Of a stretch of DNA of 64,000 nucleotides, positions 17,312 to 25,538 are shown in pieces. The notes beneath the pieces were generated by a model, which made no database searches, was not told where the DNA came from, and saw only the letters and a list, made by a program, of their open reading frames with translations. Where the stretch lies: the NCBI RefSeq assembly GCF_026967985.1, contig NZ_JAPVBJ010000003.1, positions 124,001 through 188,000 of the forward strand, in the 5' to 3' direction. The position numbers were made by a program, and so were the translations under genes. Position 1 is the first letter of the stretch, and every line of letters begins with the position of its first letter. The stretch comes from Modestobacter sp. VKM Ac-2984 (lineage in GTDB: Bacteria; Actinomycetota; Actinomycetes; Mycobacteriales; Geodermatophilaceae).

Positions 17312-17331
17312 CCGGAGGGTCTCGTCACCGG
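17305..17331. terminator. Candidate terminator hairpin between convergent genes
   Basis: Perfect 8-base inverted repeat CCGGTGAC (17305-17312) and GTCACCGG (17324-17331) with an 11-base loop. The left arm contains the stop codon of the pucR gene. No T-run follows, so this is a modest candidate. Confidence 0.4.
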
Positions 17332-17397
17332 CGGAGGAGCGGGCCGGGCAGCACGGACACCGGCACCCCGCGGGGTCGCGCCTGACGCGCTGCCGGC

Positions 17398-18780
17398 TCA
17401 GCCGCTCCGGCGCTCGGAGGCCACCGCACGGCGCTGGGTGTCCGCTCGCTCGCGGAGCGTCGCGGCCTCGGCGGCGAGCCGCCGGTCCCGGGCCCGGGCC
17501 TCCTCCTCGTAGCGCTCCAGGGTGGCCGCCAGGTCGTCGCGGACCTCCCGCCGCGCCGGCGTGGTCGAGCCACTGCGCCCGCCGTCGCCGGCCGGCCGCT
17601 CGGGCATCGGCGTGCCGGCCTGCTCGGCCGCCTGCTCTGCGGACTCCACGGCGGCCCGCCCCCCGGCGTCGGCCAGCTGCTCCAGTGCTGCGTCCAGCCG
17701 GGGGACCAGTTCGTCGAGGCGCCGCAGCCGGCGGTCGACGGCCGCCGCTCCCGGCGGCCGGGTCCGGGTGCGGCACTCCTCCAGCCAGGACACCTCGTCG
17801 GTCAGGTCGTGCAGCAGCTCCTCGACCTCCCGTTCGGTCTCCGCGACCTCCTCATCCGCCGCCTTCCGGGCGATCACCTCGGCCTGCCCGGTGACCAGCG
17901 GCGAGGTGGCCAACAGGTAGATGCCCACCGTCATCACGGCCAGGGCGATCAGGAAACCGGTGAGCGGGAGCACCCCTACGGCCAGCGCGGTACCCAGCAC
18001 GACGACGCTGATCCCGATCGCGGCCAGCGGCTCCGTGGCGGCCAGCGCCGGGTAGGACGCGGCCAGCGGGGCCATCTCGTAGGCGCTCTGTGCCAGCAGG
18101 GTGCCGCCGACGGCGGTGACCGCGACGGCGTAGGTGGTCCAGGAGCCCAGCAGCCCGCTGATGCCGTCGTCCAGGAAGTGGCTCACGGCCACGTGGGTGA
18201 ACGCCGACTGCAGCGCGAACAGCATGCCCGCACCGGCCCCGAGCATCGGCGCCTCCCGGGCGGGGGCGAGCTTGCGGGCGATCACCACCAGCCCGCCCAC
18301 CACCGATCCGATCACCGCGAGCACGACCAGCCACTGCCAGACCGGCGGCTCGACGTCCGCCCCCTCCTGCGGGCGCGCGATGACCAGGAAGCCGGCCAGG
18401 CCACCGGCGGTGGCCAGCATGCCGAGCCAGTCGCGCAGCGTGAAGCGCTGCCGGGCCCAGACCGCCGAGATGGGGAGGGCGAACAGCAGCCGGGCCACCA
18501 GCAGCGGTTGCACCAGTGCCACCGTGCCCATGCCCAGCGCCGCCCCGCTGAACAGGTTGCCGACGACGGCGGTGCCCACCCCGATCAGCCACGGTGGCTG
18601 GCGCACCAGCCACCACAGCAGGCTGAGCCGCAGCGTCTTGCCGGGCGGGGCGGTGAACGCGACCCGTTGCTGCACCACCGATCCGATGCCGAACAGGAGG
18701 GCGGCGCCGAGTGCCAGCAGGTAGACGGTCACGGCGAGCGGGGTACCCCGCTCGGCGGCGGGGTAAGGCACCGCAGGCAT
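17398..18780 (-). CDS. DMT-superfamily (EamA-like) membrane protein with long coiled C-terminal tail
   Basis: 460 residues. Residues 15-300 contain about nine or ten hydrophobic segments, including LFGIGSVVQQRVAF and GTVALVQPLLVARLLFALP, the pattern of actinobacterial DMT proteins. The last 150 residues are very different: charged, Glu/Arg/Ala-rich (EEVAETEREVEELLHDLTDE, DDLAATLERYEEEARARDRR), probably a cytoplasmic coiled coil. Start ATG 18780 lacks a strong ribosome site; a GTG at residue 18 is possible. It is divergent, with only 60 bases between, from a paralog at 18841. Transport substrate unknown. Confidence 0.82.
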   Translation of the reverse strand: MPAVPYPAAERGTPLAVTVYLLALGAALLFGIGSVVQQRVAFTAPPGKTLRLSLLWWLVRQPPWLIGVGTAVVGNLFSGAALGMGTVALVQPLLVARLLFALPISAVWARQRFTLRDWLGMLATAGGLAGFLVIARPQEGADVEPPVWQWLVVLAVIGSVVGGLVVIARKLAPAREAPMLGAGAGMLFALQSAFTHVAVSHFLDDGISGLLGSWTTYAVAVTAVGGTLLAQSAYEMAPLAASYPALAATEPLAAIGISVVVLGTALAVGVLPLTGFLIALAVMTVGIYLLATSPLVTGQAEVIARKAADEEVAETEREVEELLHDLTDEVSWLEECRTRTRPPGAAAVDRRLRRLDELVPRLDAALEQLADAGGRAAVESAEQAAEQAGTPMPERPAGDGGRSGSTTPARREVRDDLAATLERYEEEARARDRRLAAEAATLRERADTQRRAVASERRSG

Positions 18781-18840
18781 GTTCCGGCGGGCCTTGTGTG
18801 GTTGTCCCGGTCGGTGTCCGTTCCCGTTCCAGGAGGCCTC

Positions 18841-19911
18841 GTGGTCATCGCCGTCATCGCCGCCATCGCGGCCGGGGCCTGCTTCGCGGCCGCCGGGGTC
18901 CTGCAGCAGCGCGCGGCCAGCAGGCTGGACTCCGACGAGTCGCTGTCTCCCGGGCTGCTCCGCGACCTGGCCCGGCAGCGGCTGTGGGTGATCGGGATCA
19001 GCCTGGCGGTGCTGTCCTACGGTTTCCAGGGCCTCGCGCTGGCCAACGGGCCGCTGTCGCTCGTCCAGCCGTTGATCGTCATGGAGGTCGTCTTCGCGCT
19101 GCCGGTCGCCGCCCGGCTGCACGGCATGCGGATGCAGGCCCGGGACTGGCTGGGTGCACTCATGGTCACCGCCGGGCTCGCCGTGGGGCTCGCCGCTGCG
19201 TCACCCTCGGCGGGCACGACCGAGGCACCGCTCGGCGACTGGCTGTTCCTGCTGCTCGCGGTGGGCGTCCTCGTCGTCGCAGCGCTGGTCTTCGGCCGGC
19301 GGCGGAAGGGGCCGTTGCGGGCCACGATGTTCGCGCTGGCCGGGGCGTCGGTGATGGGCACCCAGTCCGCGCTGTTCGACGCCACCATCGACCGGTTCAG
19401 CGACGGCTTCGCCGCGGTCTTCACCGCCTGGCAGACCTACCTGCTGGTGGTCGCCAGCATCGGCGGGTTGCTGCTCATCCAGAGCGCGTTCAACAGCGGA
19501 CCGCTGGCGGCGAGCATGCCGGTGATCGACGCCGTCGAGCCGGCCGTGGCCGTGACCATCGGCGTGCTCCTCTTCGGCGAGTCACTGGCCCCCGGGCTGG
19601 GCCGGCACCTGCTGGCCGCGGCCGGTGCCGCGGTCGCGCTCGCCGGGATCGTCCTGCTCGACACCTCACCGCTGACCAAGCGACTGCACCAGTCGGAGGA
19701 GGACGGCGAAGAGGACGGCGAGGAGGACGGGGAGGAGGACGGGGACGGCGCCGGCCGGGGTGAGGGCGAGACCGGCGGCGAGCGGGCCCCCACCGCGGTG
19801 GCCAGCGTGATCCGGCCGTCCCCGATCGCGGACGTGACCACTGCGGGGTCCGGTGCCACCCGGCCCCGCCAGCTGCGGGCACCGTCGCGGCGCGGGTGGG
19901 TCAGGCGCTGA
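18841..19911 (+). CDS. DMT-superfamily (EamA-like) membrane protein, paralog of the divergent gene
   Basis: 356 residues from GTG at 18841, chosen because AGGAGG sits at 18831-18836. The transmembrane core (residues 1-285) shares with the neighbour the pattern AGVLQQRAA..., LANGPLSLVQPLIVMEVVFALPVA, QSAFNSGPLAASMPVIDAVEP. The cytoplasmic tail begins with a low-complexity repeat of E-E-D-G units (residues 286-302), then a Gly/Arg-rich disordered end. It ends 11 bases into the convergent glycosyltransferase gene. The pair may form a two-component membrane complex; no substrate is suggested by the sequence. Confidence 0.82.
   Translation: MVIAVIAAIAAGACFAAAGVLQQRAASRLDSDESLSPGLLRDLARQRLWVIGISLAVLSYGFQGLALANGPLSLVQPLIVMEVVFALPVAARLHGMRMQARDWLGALMVTAGLAVGLAAASPSAGTTEAPLGDWLFLLLAVGVLVVAALVFGRRRKGPLRATMFALAGASVMGTQSALFDATIDRFSDGFAAVFTAWQTYLLVVASIGGLLLIQSAFNSGPLAASMPVIDAVEPAVAVTIGVLLFGESLAPGLGRHLLAAAGAAVALAGIVLLDTSPLTKRLHQSEEDGEEDGEEDGEEDGDGAGRGEGETGGERAPTAVASVIRPSPIADVTTAGSGATRPRQLRAPSRRGWVRR
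19696..19746 (+). repeat. In-frame tandem repeat encoding EEDG units
   Basis: Four near-identical 12-base units of the form GAGGACGGCGA or GAGGACGGGGA lie head to tail inside the DMT gene at 18841-19911, giving the acidic (EEDG)n linker. Slippage at this tract could change linker length without changing frame. Confidence 0.8.
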
Positions 19912-21175
19912 GCCGGGGAGCGGTCGAACTGGCGGCCGCCGCGGCACGCCACACCGGCAGGAGGTCCTCGCGGACGACGTCGGACCACCGCGGCACGGTG
20001 CGCTCGACGGTCCGCCGGGCGGCCTCGCCGATCCGGGCACGGCGCGCGCCGTCGGTCAGCAGCGGGCGCAGCGCGGCCGCCCAGGCGTCCGCGTCGTCCC
20101 TGTCGACCAGCACGCCGTCCTCCCCGGGCGCGGTCAGCCACTGGGCGGTGCGCTCCCCGGCGGGCAGCACCACCGGCAGCCCGGCGGCCATCGCCTCGAG
20201 GACCACGTTGCCGGCGGTCTCGCTGCGGGAGGGGAAGGCGAACACGTCGCAGCCGGCGTAGACCCGGGCCAGCTCGGCCTGGGGCAGGTGCCCCAGGTGC
20301 GTCACCGCGGGGCCCAGCAGCCGGCGGACCGGGGCCACCGCCGCTCCGTCGCCGGCGAGCACCAGCTGCACGGGGACACCGGCGCGGTGCAGCCGGTGCA
20401 CCGCCTCGGCCAGCAGCGGTGCGCCCTTGGAGACGTCGACCCGGCCGGCGAAGAGCACTCGCGGCCCGGTGGGGGACAGGCCGTACGCCTCACTGAGCCA
20501 CTGCCGGTCGCCGTCCCCGCGGGAGAACAACCGGGTGTCCAGGCCGCGGCGCAGCCGGGACACCACGGTGCCCGGGGCCGCAGCGGTGAACTCCGCGGCG
20601 TCGTCCGGGCTGGAGGCCAGCACGTGGCTGCACGCGCGCAGCAGCCGGTCGCGCCGGCGGCGCGCGAGCCGGGCCACCACCGCCTCGGGCCCGAAGCGGT
20701 CCAGCTGGTCGCCCACCACCGCGGGCAGCCGCCGGACCACCTGGCGGGTGTACAGCGCGGCCAGCGCCGGGACGTCGGTGTGCACCGACCCCACCAGCGC
20801 GGGCCGGTACCGGTCCTGCAACCGCAGCGCGGTGGCGGTGAACGCGAAGGAATGGGTGGCGTGCCAGACCTGGTGCCCCGGCAGCCGCCGGGCCAGCCCG
20901 GGGTGGAACGGGGTCAGGTCGGAGCCGTCGACGCCACCGACCAGGCCCTGCACGGAGGAGCTGGTCAGCACCGGGCGCAGCGCGACGAACCGGACGTTGT
21001 CGGCGATCGGATCGGTGCCGGGCGGGGCGCCGAGCACGTACACCGTCAGGTCCACCCCCGGCATCCCCGCGACCGCACCGGCCAGCCGCTCCCAGCACTT
21101 CACGTGCCCCCCGGACGCCGGACCGCGGACCAGCTCGACCAGCACGGCGACCGAGAGCGGGGTGGCGGGGGGCAC
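19901..21175 (-). CDS. GT4-family glycosyltransferase
   Basis: 424 residues. A GT-B fold with the C-terminal donor site is visible: VLFAGRVDVSKGAPLLAEAV, GHLPQAELARVYAGCDVFAFPS, then SETAGNVVLEAMAAGLPVV carrying the two conserved Glu residues of retaining GT4 enzymes. The N-terminal acceptor part includes HATHSFAF and GSVHTDVPALAALYT, the latter similar to GDP-mannose-dependent enzymes. Acceptor could be a lipid, given the lipid-rich neighbourhood, but nothing in the sequence proves it. It stands alone on the minus strand and its end overlaps the convergent DMT gene. Confidence 0.87.
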   Translation of the reverse strand: MPPATPLSVAVLVELVRGPASGGHVKCWERLAGAVAGMPGVDLTVYVLGAPPGTDPIADNVRFVALRPVLTSSSVQGLVGGVDGSDLTPFHPGLARRLPGHQVWHATHSFAFTATALRLQDRYRPALVGSVHTDVPALAALYTRQVVRRLPAVVGDQLDRFGPEAVVARLARRRRDRLLRACSHVLASSPDDAAEFTAAAPGTVVSRLRRGLDTRLFSRGDGDRQWLSEAYGLSPTGPRVLFAGRVDVSKGAPLLAEAVHRLHRAGVPVQLVLAGDGAAVAPVRRLLGPAVTHLGHLPQAELARVYAGCDVFAFPSRSETAGNVVLEAMAAGLPVVLPAGERTAQWLTAPGEDGVLVDRDDADAWAAALRPLLTDGARRARIGEAARRTVERTVPRWSDVVREDLLPVWRAAAAASSTAPRLSA

Positions 21176-21319
21176 GGGGTGTTCCTATCCCGCCGACCGC
21201 CACCCGACCACCCGGGACGCATCCGTTGCCCGGCCCGGCGTGACGTGTTTCGATGGCCCGGTCCGGCGGTCCGTGCTGAGCAGAGGCAGTCATGCCGCCC
21301 GACAGCACAGGGAGCCCCC

Positions 21320-21427
21320 ATGGGTGCCAACGCGCGCGTCGCACTGCTCAGCCTCGCCTCAGCCAGCCTGGTCGCCGTCATGATCGACTTCATGCTGAAA
21401 GAGCTCGGACGGTCGTCGGCCAAGTGA
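21320..21427 (+). CDS. 35-residue putative membrane peptide
   Basis: ATG at 21320 is preceded at good spacing by GGAG (21311-21314). The product is 35 residues: a short polar start, about 20 hydrophobic residues (VALLSLASASLVAVMIDFML), then KELGRSSAK. Its TGA overlaps the GTG start of the radical SAM gene at 21424 (GTGA), so translation of the two could be coupled. No family is recognised. It could be a genuine small protein or a leader ORF for the downstream gene. Confidence 0.5.
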   Translation: MGANARVALLSLASASLVAVMIDFMLKELGRSSAK

Positions 21428-23085
21428 CGCCGCACCCGGCGCGGGGGGAGCAGGTCGGCCCGCCGGCGACGGAGGCCGGGCCGGCTCCGGCTCCGGCGGT
21501 CCGCCCCGGTCCCGCGCGCCGGGTGCTGTGCGTCTTCCCCCGCTACGCGAGGTCCTTCGGCACCCTCGACCACGCCTTCGCGTTGGTCGGGGCCACGGCC
21601 TTCATGCCGCCCCAGGGGATCCTCACCGTCGCGGCGTACCTGCCGGCCGGCTGGTCGGTGCGCTTCGTCGACGAGAACGTGCGCCCGGTGACCGAGGAGG
21701 ACCTGGCCTGGGCCGAGGTCGTGTTCCTCACCGGCATGCACGTGCAGCGGGCCCGGGTGGAGGAGCTGACCGACCGGGCCCACCACGCCGGTGCCCTCGT
21801 CGCGCTGGGCGGGCCGTCGGTCTCCGCCTGCCCGGAGCTCTACCCCGCTCCCGACCTGCTGCACGTCGGTGAGCTCGGTGACGCCACCGCGGCACTGGTC
21901 GCCCGGCTGACCGAGGACGTGGGCCGCCCCGCCGTCCAGGAGCTCTACCGGACCGACGTGCGGCTGGAGCTGGCGGACTGCCCGCCACCGGCCTACCACC
22001 TCATCGACCTGGGCGACTACCTGATCGCCAGCCTGCAGTTCTCCAGCGGGTGCCCGTTCCGCTGCGAGTTCTGCGACATCCCGGCGCTGTACGGCCGCCG
22101 GCCACGGATGAAGACGGTCGAGCAGGTCACCGCGGAGCTCGACGCGATGCTCGCCGTGGGCAACCCGGGCACGGTGTACTTCGTCGACGACAACTTCATC
22201 GCCGACCCGCACGCCGCCCTGTCGTTGCTGCACGGGCTGGTCGACTGGCAGCGCAGGCACGGCTACCCGCTGTCGTTCGCCTGCGAGGCGACGATGAACC
22301 TGGCCCAGCGCACCGACGTGCTGGAGCTGATGCGCGAGGCGTCCTTCGTCCAGGTGTTCCTGGGCGTGGAGTCACCGAGCGCCTCGGCGTTGCAGCTGAT
22401 CAAGAAGCAGCAGAACCTGCGCCGGCCGGTGCTGGACGCGATCGGCACCATCAACGACCACGGGCTGGAGGTGGTCGCCGGCATCATCCTGGGCCTGGAC
22501 ACCGACGACGCGGCGAACGTGCCGGACCTGCTGGCCTTCGTCGCGGCGTCGCAGGTGCCGATGCTGACGATCAACCTGCTGCACGCGCTGCCCCGCACCG
22601 CGCTGTGGGACCGGCTGGTCGCCGAGGGACGGCTGCTCGACGACCCGGGCGACCGGGAGTCCAACGTCGCCTTCCTCCGGCCCTACGACGAGGTGGTGGC
22701 CGGCTGGCGGGACGTGGTGCTCGAGGTGTTCACCCCGGAGGCCCTGTACGCCCGGTTCGCCCACCAGTTGGAGCGCACCTACGCCAACCGGCGCCCACGG
22801 CCCCGGCGTCCGGTGACCCGGGCCGACCTGCGCCGCGGGGTGTCGGTGCTGGCCCGGATCGGCTGGCACGTCGGCGTCCGCAGCGACTACCGCCGGGCCT
22901 TCTGGCGGATGGCGCTGCCGTTGCTGCGGCAGGGCCGGGTGGAGAAGGTGGTCCACTTCGCCACGGTCACCCACCACCTGGTGACCTTCGCCCGTGAGGT
23001 GGCCGCGGGCACGGCGGACAAGTGCTTCTACAACCCGGCTGGTGCGCGTCCGCTCACCGGCGGTGTGCCGGTCACCTCCGGCTGA
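21424..23085 (+). CDS. B12-binding radical SAM protein, HpnP-like (possible hopanoid C-2 methylase)
   Basis: 553 residues from GTG at 21424, start chosen by overlap with the small ORF; the first 33 residues are proline/alanine-rich and may be dispensable. After VLCVFPRYARSFGTLDHAF comes a cobalamin-binding Rossmann half (residues 35-180, with GGPSVSACPELYP), then the radical SAM motif CPFRCEFCDIPALYGR (Cys210, Cys214, Cys217), FVDDNFIADP, and a DUF4070-type C-terminus (NLLHALPRTALWDRL, WHVGVRSDYRRAFWRMA). This order and wording match, from memory, the HpnP group that methylates hopanoids at C-2. It lies 5.7 kb from the hopanoid operon. A methylase for another lipid is the main alternative. 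Confidence 0.72.
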   Translation: MTPHPARGEQVGPPATEAGPAPAPAVRPGPARRVLCVFPRYARSFGTLDHAFALVGATAFMPPQGILTVAAYLPAGWSVRFVDENVRPVTEEDLAWAEVVFLTGMHVQRARVEELTDRAHHAGALVALGGPSVSACPELYPAPDLLHVGELGDATAALVARLTEDVGRPAVQELYRTDVRLELADCPPPAYHLIDLGDYLIASLQFSSGCPFRCEFCDIPALYGRRPRMKTVEQVTAELDAMLAVGNPGTVYFVDDNFIADPHAALSLLHGLVDWQRRHGYPLSFACEATMNLAQRTDVLELMREASFVQVFLGVESPSASALQLIKKQQNLRRPVLDAIGTINDHGLEVVAGIILGLDTDDAANVPDLLAFVAASQVPMLTINLLHALPRTALWDRLVAEGRLLDDPGDRESNVAFLRPYDEVVAGWRDVVLEVFTPEALYARFAHQLERTYANRRPRPRRPVTRADLRRGVSVLARIGWHVGVRSDYRRAFWRMALPLLRQGRVEKVVHFATVTHHLVTFAREVAAGTADKCFYNPAGARPLTGGVPVTSG

Positions 23086-23091
23086 GGGCGC

Positions 23092-24285
23092 TCAGGTCTC
23101 CTCGGCCCCGCGGGTGCTCGCCTGGGCCCCGAGGGCGAGGGTCAGCTGCAGCACCGTCTGCGGGTCCTCGAGCCGGTCGCCGTACAGGTCGCGCAGCTGC
23201 CCCATCCGGTACCGCACGGTCTGCGGGTGCACGAACAGCTCAGCGGCGACCTGTTCGCGCCGCCCGTGGTGCAGCAGCCAGGAGCGCAGCGTCTCGGCCA
23301 GCTTCTCCCGGGTGGCGGGGGTCAGCCCGTCCAGCGGTGCCAGCGCCGCGGCCCGCAGGTCGGCCAGGGCGTCCTCGTCGGCCCGCAGCACCAGCTCCGG
23401 CAGCCGCTGCTCGGTGTCCAGCGGCGCCGGCCCGGTGGCGCGCAGGCCGAGCCGCAGGGCGCGCAGTGCGCGGGCGTAGGAGCCGGTGACCGAGGACCAG
23501 GGCCGCGCCGGGCCGACCACCGCCGTCCGCCCCTCGAGGGCGCGCAGCAGGGCGGGCCGGGCGCCCTCGCCGGCGTCGGGCACCAGCAGCACGCTGAGCT
23601 CCAGGGCCGGGTCCAGGCCAGGCGGGTCGTCGTCCAGCTGCAGGGTGCGGGAGTCCAGCAGCGCGACCGCGCCGCGCGCCCGCACCTCCGGCAGCAGCAC
23701 GGCGGTGAGCGTCCGCGGCGGGAGCCAGCCGGCCCGCTCCGCGGCGGGAGTCAGGTCGTGCAACGGCCGCCCGGCCAGCAGCAGCGCGCCCAGCCGCTCG
23801 CGGTGGTGCCGGCGGACCCGGCCGGTGGTCTCCAGCTCGTCGGTGTGCCCGGCCACGCTGGCCGCCGACAGCTGGTCGATGTAGGCGAACACCAGCTCGG
23901 CGAAGCGGGCCAGCGACCCCACCGAGAGACCGGCGCCCACGGCGGTGTCGCTCATGTGCCGCCAGGACACCCGGGCGCCGACCCGGTAGGCGGCCAGCAG
24001 CGCGTCCATCGACCGTCCGCTGCGCGCCTCGCCCCGGCCCAGGGAGTACGCGCCCTCCAGCGCCGGGCCGATCGGCCGGCTCGCATCGGCGCCCCCCGCG
24101 GTGGTGGCCAGCTCCAGGAAGCCGCCCAGGGCGAGCTGGACGGCGTTGGAGATCGCCCGGCCCATCTCCCCGGAGAAGGCGTCGGCGTAGCTGGGCACCT
24201 CGACGACGATGCTGGCCACGGTCTGCTCGGCGACGGCGGGGAGCTGGGCCTGCATCGCCGCCACCACCGCCGGCGGGAAGATCAC
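23092..24285 (-). CDS. PucR-family regulator, divergent from desaturase operon
   Basis: 397 residues, GTG start at 24285 with no strong ribosome site, so the exact start is uncertain. The N-terminal helical domain carries LLAAYRVGARVSWRHMSDTAV, the same core as in the PucR protein at 15899. The C-terminal HTH is LRSWLLHHGRREQVAAELF followed by HPQTVRYRMGQLRDLYGDRL. It lacks the long basic tail of the other copy. It is divergent from the reductase-desaturase genes and a second inverted repeat lies between. Likely role: sensing membrane or lipid state to control desaturation (inference). Confidence 0.86.
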   Translation of the reverse strand: MIFPPAVVAAMQAQLPAVAEQTVASIVVEVPSYADAFSGEMGRAISNAVQLALGGFLELATTAGGADASRPIGPALEGAYSLGRGEARSGRSMDALLAAYRVGARVSWRHMSDTAVGAGLSVGSLARFAELVFAYIDQLSAASVAGHTDELETTGRVRRHHRERLGALLLAGRPLHDLTPAAERAGWLPPRTLTAVLLPEVRARGAVALLDSRTLQLDDDPPGLDPALELSVLLVPDAGEGARPALLRALEGRTAVVGPARPWSSVTGSYARALRALRLGLRATGPAPLDTEQRLPELVLRADEDALADLRAAALAPLDGLTPATREKLAETLRSWLLHHGRREQVAAELFVHPQTVRYRMGQLRDLYGDRLEDPQTVLQLTLALGAQASTRGAEET

Positions 24286-24314
24286 CTGATCGCTCGTCGT
24301 CCTCAGCTCCTCGT

Positions 24315-24329
24315 TGTTCGCAGGGAACA
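24315..24329. promoter_or_regulatory. Inverted repeat between pucR-like gene and ferredoxin reductase gene
   Basis: TGTTC (24315-24319), five-base spacer, GAACA (24325-24329): a perfect 5+5 palindrome. Together with its flanks it agrees with the palindrome at 15823-15839 at 11 of 17 positions. A second TTGTTCGC copy occurs as a direct repeat at 24363-24370. The sites lie between divergent starts at 24285 and 24396, where an operator is expected. Confidence 0.5.
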
Positions 24330-24382
24330 GAAGATACCGCCCGATTCACGTCAGAGGCACAGTTGTTCGCCCTCCGTGCGGG

Positions 24383-24389
24383 TAAAGAT
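24383..24389 (+). promoter_or_regulatory. Candidate -10 box for a leaderless reductase-desaturase transcript
   Basis: TAAAGAT stands out in this GC-rich sequence and ends seven bases before the ATG at 24396. That places a transcription start at or next to the start codon, and it fits the absence of a Shine-Dalgarno sequence there. The -35 is unclear (TTGTTC at 24363 would leave only 14 bases). Confidence 0.4.
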
Positions 24390-24395
24390 CAGTAC

Positions 24396-25502
24396 ATGAC
24401 CGCCACCGTCCCGCGTCCGTCGCCGGCCCGTCCCGTGCTGACCACGCTGCGCGACCGGGTGCTCAAGGTGGCCGAGCTGGTCACCACGCCGCTGCTGCCC
24501 GCCGACTACCTGGACCTGGTCGACCCGCTGCGCTCCGGCGCCGCGCTGCGCGGCCGGATCGAGGCGGTGCACCACGAGACCCGGGACGCCGCCAGCATCG
24601 TCATCCGTCCGGGCCGCGACTGGCTGCCGCACACCCCGGGCCAGTACGTGCGGATCGGCATCGACATCGACGGCGTGCGGCTGTGGCGGGCCTACTCGAT
24701 CACCTCGGTGCTCGGCCGGGCCGACGGTCGGTTCACCATCACGGTCAAGGCGATCCCGGACGGCAAGGTCAGCAACCACCTGGTGCACCGGGTCCAGCCC
24801 GGCACCGTCGTGCAGCTGGACCAGGCCACCGGTGACTTCGTGCTCCCGGCGCAGCAGCCGGACAAGGCACTGTTCGTCACCGCCGGTTCCGGCATCACGC
24901 CGGTGATGGGCATCCTGCGCAACCTGGGTGAGGACGCCGGGTGCGACGTCGTCCTGGTGCACTCCGCGCCCACCGTCGAGGACGTCATCTTCGGTGCCGA
25001 GCTGCGCGAGCTGGCAGCCGCCGGCCGGATCCGGCTGGTCGAGCACCACACCAAGGACGCCGGGTTCCTGGACGCCCCGGCCATCGCCGACCTGGTGCCC
25101 GACCTGACCGAGCGGGCCACCTGGGCCTGCGGCCCGGTCGGCCTGCTCGAGGCGCTGGAGGAGCACTGGGCCGACCAGGGCATCGCCGACCGGCTCTACA
25201 CCGAGCGCTTCCGCCCCCGGGTGCTGGTCACCGGCGAGGGCGGCACCGTCACCTTCGCGAAGTCCGAGCGCACGCTCGAGGTCGACGGCGCGACCCCGAT
25301 CCTGGACGCCGCCGAGGAGGCCGGGCTGCTCATGCCCAGCGGCTGCCGGATGGGGATCTGCTACGGCTGCGTGCTGCCGCTGCGCGAGGGCGCCGTCCGT
25401 GACCTGCGCAACGGGGAGCTGACCACCGCCGCCCCCGGTGACGGCGTCCTGATCCAGACCTGCGTCAGCGCCGCCGTTGACGCCTGCGACATCGACCACT
25501 GA
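24396..25502 (+). CDS. Ferredoxin reductase with C-terminal 2Fe-2S ferredoxin domain
   Basis: 368 residues. Order: FAD-binding barrel with RAYSITS near residue 112; NAD(P)-binding part with AGSGITPVMGILR and ACGPVGLLEALEE; C-terminal plant-type ferredoxin with cluster ligands Cys317, Cys322, Cys325 and Cys356. It would pass electrons from NAD(P)H via FAD and the 2Fe-2S centre to the desaturase encoded 36 bases downstream. The same reductase-desaturase pairing is known in mycobacteria (Rv3230c with DesA3). Start ATG 24396 lacks a ribosome site; see the leaderless-promoter entry. Confidence 0.93.
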   Translation: MTATVPRPSPARPVLTTLRDRVLKVAELVTTPLLPADYLDLVDPLRSGAALRGRIEAVHHETRDAASIVIRPGRDWLPHTPGQYVRIGIDIDGVRLWRAYSITSVLGRADGRFTITVKAIPDGKVSNHLVHRVQPGTVVQLDQATGDFVLPAQQPDKALFVTAGSGITPVMGILRNLGEDAGCDVVLVHSAPTVEDVIFGAELRELAAAGRIRLVEHHTKDAGFLDAPAIADLVPDLTERATWACGPVGLLEALEEHWADQGIADRLYTERFRPRVLVTGEGGTVTFAKSERTLEVDGATPILDAAEEAGLLMPSGCRMGICYGCVLPLREGAVRDLRNGELTTAAPGDGVLIQTCVSAAVDACDIDH

Positions 25503-25538
25503 TCCAGAACCGCTGTCCCACCAGCTGAGGAGCTGCAC

